DNA from: Roseburia_D yibonii
GTDB taxonomy: Bacteria; Bacillota; Clostridia; Lachnospirales; Lachnospiraceae
DNA: 64,000 bases
Assembly: GCF_014297335.1 (NCBI RefSeq)
Contig: NZ_JACOQH010000005.1
Span: forward strand, 1 to 64,000
Reading direction: 5' to 3'
Below are positions 57,834-64,000 of this stretch, piece by piece. Numbering within the stretch: the stretch's first letter is position 1; the number at the start of each line of letters is the position of its first letter. The notes below the pieces were generated by a model, which saw only the letters and a program-made list of their open reading frames with translations, ran no database searches and was not told the origin of the DNA. The translations under genes were made by a program, and so were the position numbers.

Positions 57834-59423
57834 TCATCCATACAGTTTCCGGTATACCGCAGGTTTTACTCCCGCGAGCTTCTCAAAGGTATGTGTAAAA
57901 TGTTTGAGGTCGTTGTACCCGACTTTTTTGCAGATTCCTGCCACCGGAAGGTTGGTCTCCCGAAGCAGCGTCTTTGCCTGCTCCATGCGCACATTCATTA
58001 GGTATTTCGCAAAGCCGACCTCCGTCTCCTTTTTAAAGAGGACACTGAAATATGCCGTGCTCAGTCCAACCTCCGCGCTGACCTCCTCAAGCGTGATCTG
58101 CTCCCCGTAATGGTTCTTTATGTAACACTTTGCCTTGCGCACCGGTCTTGCCGAATCCGCCTCGCGCACTTTTAATATTTTCAGGATCTGTGCTTCCTCA
58201 AACTGCTCCAGCTTCTGAAAGAGTTCCTCCGCGTTCAAGGCCGCATCACAGTTTTCTTTCAAATTTTTCATCAGCTTTTCTTTCTCTTTGACATCTAACT
58301 GCATGACAAAGATATTTCCAGCCGCACAGACCAGCTCAAACAATTCAAAGCCATGCACGTTCGGAGTGTCCACTGCTGCCTGGAACAGCTCATGCACCGC
58401 CTGTTTCATTTCCTCTATGTTTAGGATCTCAAGCGCATGCCCAATCCGCCTCGTATATTTGTCTAACAGCCGCTGTTCGTACAATACCGGCGTATGCTCG
58501 ATATTTTCAAGCAGGATTCCGCTTCCGCACAAAAAGCGCTCCTGCACGGCCAAAAGCGCCTCCTCCATCGAAGCCTGCAATTCCGGCGAGGTCTTTTTGC
58601 TTCCCCCGAGCCCCAGGGAAAATACCCGCACACCGATCAGGTGCTTTGCCGCCTCTAACTGATTCAGGCAGTCCCGCATCATCTTCCGCACTTCTTCGAC
58701 CTGTCTGGCATCATAATTCATGACTCCGTACAAAAAGCAGTCATGCCAGTATAAGATCCATTCCTCGCTGAAACGCTCCAGTCCGCTCTTTATGATCTTT
58801 TCCGTCCGTTTCCACACCAGCTCTTCCGGTCTGTCTTTTTCTTCTTTCGCCTCATGATCCAGGCGCAGGGCAAACGCCTGACACACCCCGTTTTTCGCGG
58901 AAAAATGATACTGCGCCTCCATTTCTTCTTCCGTAGACGCCTTCACCTGTCCCGAGAGAAGATCCTGGATCAGCACATTCCGCAGCCGCTTCCTGTCATT
59001 GGTACGCTCCTCCGCCATGGAAGCATCCGCTTCCTTCTGCTCCTGTTCCAGACAGATCTCCGCCGCCACCTTCTGCAGCGATGCCATCAGCTCTTTCTGA
59101 TTGATCGGCTTTAGGAGATAATCCTTTACCCCATACGCCAGCGCGGTCTTTGCATATTCAAAATGCGCATATCCACTGATAATAATCATGCAGATGGACG
59201 GACATATGCTCCGCGCCTGCTTGATCAGATCGATCCCGCTCGCTCCCGGCATACGGATATCGGTAATGAGAATGTCCGGGCGCTCCTTACGCACCATCAT
59301 AAGCGCCTCAATCCCATTTGACGCGATGCCCGCGATCTCCATCCCAAGCGCGTCCCAGTCCACCAGCACTTTGATCAGCTGACAGATCCTCGCTTCATCA
59401 TCTGCTATGACTACCTTTATCAT
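57834..59423 (-). CDS. YesN-type response regulator with AraC DNA-binding domain
   Basis: 529 residues from ATG 59423 (MIKVVIADDEARI), with AGGAGGGGG upstream. Receiver domain 1-120 with the acidic pair ADDE, phospho-Asp in ILITDIRMPG, and the KPI Lys; a long middle region; a C-terminal AraC HTH (about 425-529) with EQITLEEVSAEVGLSTAYFS (in parts) and GICKKVGYNDLKHFTHTFEK (in parts). Pairs with the kinase at 56759 and probably binds the direct repeats at 63225-63256 upstream of the transporter genes. Confidence 0.94.
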   Translation of the reverse strand: MIKVVIADDEARICQLIKVLVDWDALGMEIAGIASNGIEALMMVRKERPDILITDIRMPGASGIDLIKQARSICPSICMIIISGYAHFEYAKTALAYGVKDYLLKPINQKELMASLQKVAAEICLEQEQKEADASMAEERTNDRKRLRNVLIQDLLSGQVKASTEEEMEAQYHFSAKNGVCQAFALRLDHEAKEEKDRPEELVWKRTEKIIKSGLERFSEEWILYWHDCFLYGVMNYDARQVEEVRKMMRDCLNQLEAAKHLIGVRVFSLGLGGSKKTSPELQASMEEALLAVQERFLCGSGILLENIEHTPVLYEQRLLDKYTRRIGHALEILNIEEMKQAVHELFQAAVDTPNVHGFELFELVCAAGNIFVMQLDVKEKEKLMKNLKENCDAALNAEELFQKLEQFEEAQILKILKVREADSARPVRKAKCYIKNHYGEQITLEEVSAEVGLSTAYFSVLFKKETEVGFAKYLMNVRMEQAKTLLRETNLPVAGICKKVGYNDLKHFTHTFEKLAGVKPAVYRKLYG

Positions 59424-59453
59424 AAAATCCCCCTCCTGTACAAATGCGAAATA

Positions 59454-59488
59454 CGCCATTAGCCGCCGGATGATCCGGCGGCCTGGCG
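59454..59488 (-). other. Strong hairpin between the binding-protein gene and the regulator gene
   Basis: A perfect palindrome at 59462-59482 (GCCGCCGGAT, centre, ATCCGGCGGC) is extended by CGCCA/TGGCG outside. No T run follows, so it is more likely a mRNA-stabilising or attenuating hairpin that lowers expression of the downstream regulatory genes relative to the transporter. Confidence 0.65.
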
Positions 59489-59519
59489 CAGTTTCTATCA
59501 AGTTTTACTGATTGATTTC

Positions 59520-60518
59520 TTACTCTTTTTTCAGAACGGAAACACCGGTATCTACAACTTCACCACCGAGGTCTTTTCCGTTTAGCGCATCCACGCAGGC
59601 ATCCACACCCTTTTGTCCCATGACATCCGGATTCTGTGCCATTGTGCAGAGTAAATATCCGTCGTCGATCAGGCTTAAGATCGCGTCAGACTTATCAAAA
59701 CCAACACCGATAATGTCTGTTTTTCCGGATGCTTTGATCGCGTTTCCCGCACCTGTTGTGGAACCTTCGTTACATCCGAAGATACCTACCACACCCTGGG
59801 TGATATAGTTTTCCGCGATACTCTGTGATTTTGCAGCATCACCTTCCCCGTACTGGGTCTCTAACAACGTATAATCTGTTCCGTCGAATGCGCTGCGGAA
59901 TCCTTCCTCACGCGCAACACAGGAATCGGTCGCTGCGTTGACATTGATTACTCCGATATCACCGGATGTAATGCCAGCTTCCTCTAATGCCTTTATCATT
60001 TCCTCACCGGCTGTTTTTCCTGCCGCTTCGTTATCTGTCGAAAATGTTGCCTCTGCCTCTACGTTTGCAGGAGAATCAACATATACGATCTTTACTCCGG
60101 CTGCGGATGCATCTTTTAATGCGGATGAGATCGCGTCCGGTCCGTTTGCCGCTACCATGATCGCGCCATATCCACCTGCAACCGCATTGTTTACACACTC
60201 GATCTGCTGTGCGTCATCTTTGGTATTCGGAGACATGAAAGTGACTGTCACGCCAAGCTTCTTTGCTTCCTCCTGCGCGCCTTCATTCATCGTTACCCAG
60301 TGCTGATCTATGGAATCCATCGTGATCAGCGCGATCTTGCAGTCTGTTCCACTGCCCGACGCATCGCTTTCGGTCGAAGCCGTGCTGCCCTGTGTTGTCG
60401 TGCTGGTCTCTGCTGTATCCCCACTTGTGTCCGTCGCATTTTCTTTTGCGCCACACCCTGCCATCATTGCCGCTGCCATTGTCGCGCAGCATAATACGGA
60501 TAACAATTTTCTCTTCAT
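59520..60518 (-). CDS. RbsB-like sugar ABC transporter substrate-binding lipoprotein
   Basis: 332 residues from ATG 60518 (MKRKLLSVLC), with AAAGGAGGAAG upstream. Lipoprotein signal ending MMAGC (Cys 22), then a Thr/Ser-rich linker and a periplasmic-binding-protein-4 domain: IALITMDSIDQHWVTMN, GYGAIMVAANGPDAISSAL, VYVDSPANVEAEATF (all in parts), IFGCNEGSTTGAGNAI. Lies outside the membrane and hands a sugar (ribose, galactose or similar) to the permease. It is the last transporter gene here, which is less common than binding protein first. Confidence 0.9.
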   Translation of the reverse strand: MKRKLLSVLCCATMAAAMMAGCGAKENATDTSGDTAETSTTTQGSTASTESDASGSGTDCKIALITMDSIDQHWVTMNEGAQEEAKKLGVTVTFMSPNTKDDAQQIECVNNAVAGGYGAIMVAANGPDAISSALKDASAAGVKIVYVDSPANVEAEATFSTDNEAAGKTAGEEMIKALEEAGITSGDIGVINVNAATDSCVAREEGFRSAFDGTDYTLLETQYGEGDAAKSQSIAENYITQGVVGIFGCNEGSTTGAGNAIKASGKTDIIGVGFDKSDAILSLIDDGYLLCTMAQNPDVMGQKGVDACVDALNGKDLGGEVVDTGVSVLKKE

Positions 60519-60585
60519 TTCTACTTCCTCCTTTAATTTAAAATGAAACATTTATTTAACAAACCGGCCCCCGACCGGAAATGTC

Positions 60586-61608
60586 CTATTTATTACGGTT
60601 CTTTTTGCCGATCCCTTTTCCGTTTCTTACTACAACATCCAGTAATACCGCAAGCACTACGATGATTCCGATCACAAGTCTCTGGATACCAACCTGCGCA
60701 CCGATCATGTTAAGACCATTTTCCAGTGTCTGCCATACTGCAGCACCTGCAAGTGTTCCAAGTAAGAGACCGGATCCTCCGAGCGGTGATACACCACCGA
60801 TAACACCGGCTGCAACGCCATACATCTCATACATGTTTCCGGCTTCCATATTTCCCATTCCCGCCTGTGCGCAGAGGATAAATCCAACGACTGCCGAGCA
60901 GACCGCACTGACGAGATATGCCTTGATCGTGGTGGAAACCACATTGACACCGGAAAGCTTTGCCGCTTCCACATTAGAACCGATCGCGTAGATATGACGT
61001 CCGGTCCTTGTCTTTGCAAGCAGGAAGAAAAATACTGCAAACAAAATCATTGCGATCCAGAATGTATTGTAGATCCCGAGTGTCTTTCCATAGTAAAAGA
61101 AATTCTGGAAGGTATCCGCTTTTTCTTTTCCGATCGCCGATGCGATCGCATCTGTATTTCGATTGCCGTTTACAATATACGCGATACCTCTTGCCCCAAA
61201 CATGGTACCGAGTGTTGCGATAAACGGCGGCAGTTTGAATTTTCCTACCAGGATACCATTGATCACACCGATCACCAGCGCTACAAGCAGTGTAACGATG
61301 ATCGCGACGATCGGGCTTACCCCGTGTGTCATCAGTGTTGCCGATATCATAGCACTCATACCGACGACCGCACCGATGGAAAGATCAATGTTACTTGTGA
61401 TCATTACAAAACTCTGTCCCACACCGATCAAAAGATATTTGGACATCGAACGCAGCAGGTTTTGTACATTCTGCCCGGAAAATACTGTGCTGTTGATCAG
61501 ACCGAACGCTATGTAAATGATGATCAGTCCGCAAAACGCGGTAAGCGCTCCCCCCATTCCCTTGATCTCAAGGAATTGTTTTAACCGACTCTGTTTTTTT
61601 GCTCCCAT
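60586..61608 (-). CDS. RbsC-like sugar ABC transporter permease (CUT2)
   Basis: 340 residues, about 8-10 membrane helices of the BPD_transp_2 family: GVGQSFVMITSNIDLSIGA (in parts), VIGVINGILVGKFKLPPFIATLGTM (in parts) with the family's PPFIATLGT motif, AIGSNVEAAKLSGVNV and GGSGLLLGTLAGA. Forms the sugar channel of the transporter. GGAGG precedes the ATG; 22 bp after the ATPase gene. In the 67-bp gap to the next gene a GC-rich CCGG-loop-CCGG element occurs (60566-60580). Confidence 0.92.
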   Translation of the reverse strand: MGAKKQSRLKQFLEIKGMGGALTAFCGLIIIYIAFGLINSTVFSGQNVQNLLRSMSKYLLIGVGQSFVMITSNIDLSIGAVVGMSAMISATLMTHGVSPIVAIIVTLLVALVIGVINGILVGKFKLPPFIATLGTMFGARGIAYIVNGNRNTDAIASAIGKEKADTFQNFFYYGKTLGIYNTFWIAMILFAVFFFLLAKTRTGRHIYAIGSNVEAAKLSGVNVVSTTIKAYLVSAVCSAVVGFILCAQAGMGNMEAGNMYEMYGVAAGVIGGVSPLGGSGLLLGTLAGAAVWQTLENGLNMIGAQVGIQRLVIGIIVVLAVLLDVVVRNGKGIGKKNRNK

Positions 61609-61630
61609 TTATTTAACCTCCACACTAGAA

Positions 61631-63139
61631 CTATTCTGCTTTCATCTTGTTTTCAAATGCTGTCGCGTATGTCAGGATCTCATTCTGCGATGTGTTCTTC
61701 GCATCGACTTCCCCCGTGATCCTTCCATCGCACATGACGATGATCCGATCCGCGATCCCCATGACCTCCGGCATCTCCGAAGATACGAACATTACCGCGA
61801 TCCCTTGCTTTTTCAGCTCATTCATCAGATTGTAGATCTCAACCTTCGCTCCGATATCGATTCCTCTTGTCGGCTCATCAAAGATTACCACTCTCGAATT
61901 TCTCGCCAGCCATTTTCCGACTACGACCTTTTGCTGATTTCCACCGGATAATGTCGCCGCATCGACTTCAAGGTTTGCCGTTTTGATCTTCAGATCCGCT
62001 ACTGCCTTTTTGCAGAGCGCGTCTTCCTTTTTACTGCTGATCACTCCCGCCCTGTCACAGACAAGATCGAGATTTGGAAGCGCAAGGTTCTGCCTGATGC
62101 TGAGCTTGGTACACAGTCCGTCTTTCTTTCGATCCTCCGGCGCAAGAACGATTCCGTTTTTGATCGCGTCTTTCGGTTCGGTGATCTTTACTTCACGGCC
62201 ATCGAGATAAATCTCCCCGGTCTCTTTTGGATCAACCCCAAAGATCGCCCTTGTCGTCTCGGTTCTTCCGGCACCCATCAGTCCCGCGAATCCGACGATC
62301 TCTCCCTCGTACAGCGAAAAATTGATGTCACGGACCAGCTTTCCAGCGTTTAAGTTTTTCACTTCAAAAATCTTTTTTCCTTTTTTGCATTCCACATGCG
62401 GGAATTTTTCTTTGATCTCCCTGCCGACCATATTTGCGATGATCTCATCCATGGTCATGTCTTTAAACTCCCCGGAACAGATATACTGACCATCCCGCAT
62501 GATCGTGACACGGTCGGTGATATGCTGTAATTCCTCCAGCCGGTGTGAGATATATACGATCCCGCATCCCTGGCTCTTTAACTGCTTTATGATGCGGAAC
62601 AGTTCTTCGATCTCTTTGGATGTCAGTGCCGATGTCGGCTCATCCATGATCAGTATCTTTGCGTGGATTGAAAGCGCTTTCGCGATCTCGATCATCTGCT
62701 GTTTGGAAACCGGAAGATCTCCGACGGTCTGCCGCGGATTGATGTCCACCCCAAGTTCATCTAATATCCGCTTTGCCTCCGCTTCCATTTCCGCATTTTT
62801 TAAGCAGAATTTTCCTCTTTTTTCCCTTCCAAGGAACATGTTCTCGGCAACCGATAAGTGCCTGCACATGTTTAACTCCTGATGGATGATTGCAACTCCT
62901 GCCTGCTGTGCCTGCTTTGGTGTAAAATCCCCATATTCTTTACCAAAGACCTCTACCTTTCCAGTGTCTCTGGTATAAACACCACTCAAAATCTTCATCA
63001 ATGTCGATTTTCCGGCACCGTTTTCCCCCAGCAATGCCATGACCTCTCCTGATCTTAGTTCGAATCGGACATGGTCAAGGGCTTTCACTCCCGGGAATGT
63101 TTTGCTGATGTCTTCCATTGAGACAATTACTTCATTCAT
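61631..63139 (-). CDS. RbsA-like sugar ABC transporter ATP-binding protein (CUT2)
   Basis: 502 residues from ATG 63139 (MNEVIVSMEDISK), with AGGTGG 8 nt upstream; a GTG at 63151 lies in that site. Two ABC domains: the first has Walker A LGENGAGKSTL, signature-like LPVSKQQMIEIAKAL and Walker B LIMDEPTSAL; the second has a degenerate P-loop LMGAGRTETTR and LSGGNQQKVVVGKWL with IFDEPTRGID. This is the usual RbsA/MglA layout, and all active-site motifs are in place, in contrast to the relative at 55262. Confidence 0.95.
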   Translation of the reverse strand: MNEVIVSMEDISKTFPGVKALDHVRFELRSGEVMALLGENGAGKSTLMKILSGVYTRDTGKVEVFGKEYGDFTPKQAQQAGVAIIHQELNMCRHLSVAENMFLGREKRGKFCLKNAEMEAEAKRILDELGVDINPRQTVGDLPVSKQQMIEIAKALSIHAKILIMDEPTSALTSKEIEELFRIIKQLKSQGCGIVYISHRLEELQHITDRVTIMRDGQYICSGEFKDMTMDEIIANMVGREIKEKFPHVECKKGKKIFEVKNLNAGKLVRDINFSLYEGEIVGFAGLMGAGRTETTRAIFGVDPKETGEIYLDGREVKITEPKDAIKNGIVLAPEDRKKDGLCTKLSIRQNLALPNLDLVCDRAGVISSKKEDALCKKAVADLKIKTANLEVDAATLSGGNQQKVVVGKWLARNSRVVIFDEPTRGIDIGAKVEIYNLMNELKKQGIAVMFVSSEMPEVMGIADRIIVMCDGRITGEVDAKNTSQNEILTYATAFENKMKAE

Positions 63140-63195
63140 TGTGATTACCACCTGTCTTTCCGAAATTATTTGAGAACCATTTCTTTATAATTCCA

Positions 63196-63256
63196 TTATA
63201 CGGTTTTCTTTTTGTGCAAAAAGGGTGGTAAATTTTGTTTTTTAGGTGGTAAATTA
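63196..63256 (-). promoter_or_regulatory. Transporter promoter with two AraC-type direct repeats
   Basis: Minus strand TATAAT (63196-63201) has no good -35: the region 17 bp upstream is T-rich (CTTTTT). Directly above it lie two identical AATTTACCACC boxes, at 63225-63235 and 63246-63256, exactly 21 bp (two helical turns) apart. This is what one expects for activation by an AraC-type response regulator. The remaining 63257-63356 is AT-rich without other clear elements. Confidence 0.65.
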
Positions 63257-63356
63257 TATATTTTCACTATTCTACTTAAATAAGTATACCTTATTTATGG
63301 TTTAAATGCACATATTTTTTGCCTAATTTTTTGATTAATTTTTATCTGCTTTAAAA

Positions 63357-63392
63357 CAAAAAAGAACACCTGCTTTTTACAGATGTTCTTCT
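63357..63392 (-). terminator. Intrinsic terminator after the ROK kinase gene
   Basis: Minus strand AGAACATCTG pairs with CAGGTGTTCT around TAAAAAG, followed by six T residues. Confidence 0.85.
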
Positions 63393-63425
63393 TCCTGTTC
63401 TTTCCTGTATTTTATGCGGTTTTCG

Positions 63426-64000
63426 TTACAGATTCGCGGCTCCGATGATGCCGGCGCTGTTTCCGAGGATCGCACACCGCACCTCCGGGATAAATGCCTT
63501 TTCTCCGGCGAAGCACACGGTTTTTATGTATGCTGTCAGCGGTCCTGTCAGTTTCTCCTTCTGGTTGCATACACCTCCGGAAAGTAGTACCACATCCGGG
63601 CGGAAGATATTGACATAGTTGGCGATCGCCTCACCCAGGTAGGTAATGTAATCATCCACCACTGCCATTGCCGCCTCGTCTTTCTGCTCTGCCGCGTCAA
63701 ACGGGATCTTTCCATTCATCGCCGAAAGGTCTCCGCCGCACAGCTCGTTCATGAGCGAATCTTTCTTCTGCTCTGCGGCTCTTCTCGCCTGCCGGATCAG
63801 TCCTGTCGCGGAAACATATGCCTCCACACAGCCCTTTCTGCCGCAGGTACAGGGTTCTCCGCCAAAGATCAGGCTTGTATGCCCAAGCTCCGCGCCGCCC
63901 GCATGCGCCCCCTCAAACACTTTTCCGTCGATGATCACTCCGCCGCCGACTCCGGTGCCGAGTGTTAAGAGGATCGCGTTTTTGGTCTCTTTTGCCGCGC
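63426..64000 (-). CDS. ROK family sugar kinase (glucokinase-like), N-terminus cut by window edge
   Basis: The frame runs off the right edge; 191 codons are visible. Reading from the edge: ILLTLGTGVGGGVIIDG (ATP-binding Gly run), GAELGHTSLIFGGEPC with the catalytic-region Glu-x-Gly-His, the zinc motif CTCGRKGCVEAY (C-x-C-x4-C) and VVLSGGVCNQ near the end. ROK members include glucokinases, other hexose kinases and regulators. The catalytic Asp lies beyond the edge. It may phosphorylate the sugar imported by the transporter next door, but it has its own terminator and so a separate transcript. Confidence 0.88.
   Translation of the reverse strand, partial: AAKETKNAILLTLGTGVGGGVIIDGKVFEGAHAGGAELGHTSLIFGGEPCTCGRKGCVEAYVSATGLIRQARRAAEQKKDSLMNELCGGDLSAMNGKIPFDAAEQKDEAAMAVVDDYITYLGEAIANYVNIFRPDVVLLSGGVCNQKEKLTGPLTAYIKTVCFAGEKAFIPEVRCAILGNSAGIIGAANL

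Overview
The gene content and style suggest a Lachnospiraceae-type gut Firmicute (Clostridia). Evidence: a relA-MBL-hemZ-hisS-aspS block, an archaeal-type AspRS clustered with gatCAB behind a T-box, a lysine L-box on dapA, DegV and AbiH genes, YesM/YesN-type two-component genes, and secreted proteins ending in aromatic cell-wall-binding-type repeats. This placement is inferred from family content; no marker gene was compared. Most genes lie on the minus strand, so operons read from high to low coordinates.

Layout. 1-7265 (minus) holds two secreted proteins (a cut-off beta-helix protein and a repeat protein) downstream of a compact Tad/type II-secretion-like operon: a CpaF-like ATPase, a TadB/C-like membrane protein and several tiny one-helix proteins. 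7489-15046 is the translation and stringent-response block (aspS, hisS, hemZ, MBL hydrolase, relA). 15128-17972 is TrkH/TrkA potassium uptake. 18171-21767 holds small conserved genes, a tRNA-Gly(GCC) and an Rpn-type nuclease whose end carries tRNA-derived sequence. 22059-26765 holds two paralogous surface proteins with nearly identical 585-bp tails that bracket an AbiH phage-defence gene and its divergent HTH regulator. 26954-37897 contains polyphosphate:AMP phosphotransferase, DegV, a transglutaminase-like lipoprotein, M18 aminopeptidase, cold-shock protein, LspA, MYG1, a Csp-like subtilase and a K+/H+ antiporter. 37974-44853 contains clpX, lepB and gatB-gatA-gatC-aspS2 behind an Asn-type T-box.

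45210-48442 is a three-gene operon: a polytopic membrane protein, a radical SAM protein with a partial SPASM region, and a secreted/membrane protein whose predicted cytosolic tail carries a Gly-rich Cys-Ala repeat. It looks like a peptide/protein-modification system and is my leading candidate for an undescribed system. asnA is divergent from it. dapB and dapA (lysine riboswitch), a CobO-type ATP:corrinoid adenosyltransferase, a tandem-OB SSB-like protein and typA follow.

55262-63139 is a sugar-uptake and sensing cluster: RbsA-, RbsC- and RbsB-like CUT2 transporter genes, then a YesN-type regulator, a YesM-type kinase lacking an extracellular sensor domain, and an RbsA-like protein whose two ATP sites are both destroyed. 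Direct repeats upstream of the transporter promoter look like the regulator's binding site. A ROK kinase runs off the right end. Taken together, the cluster suggests a transporter-coupled sensing module with a catalytically dead ABC subunit.
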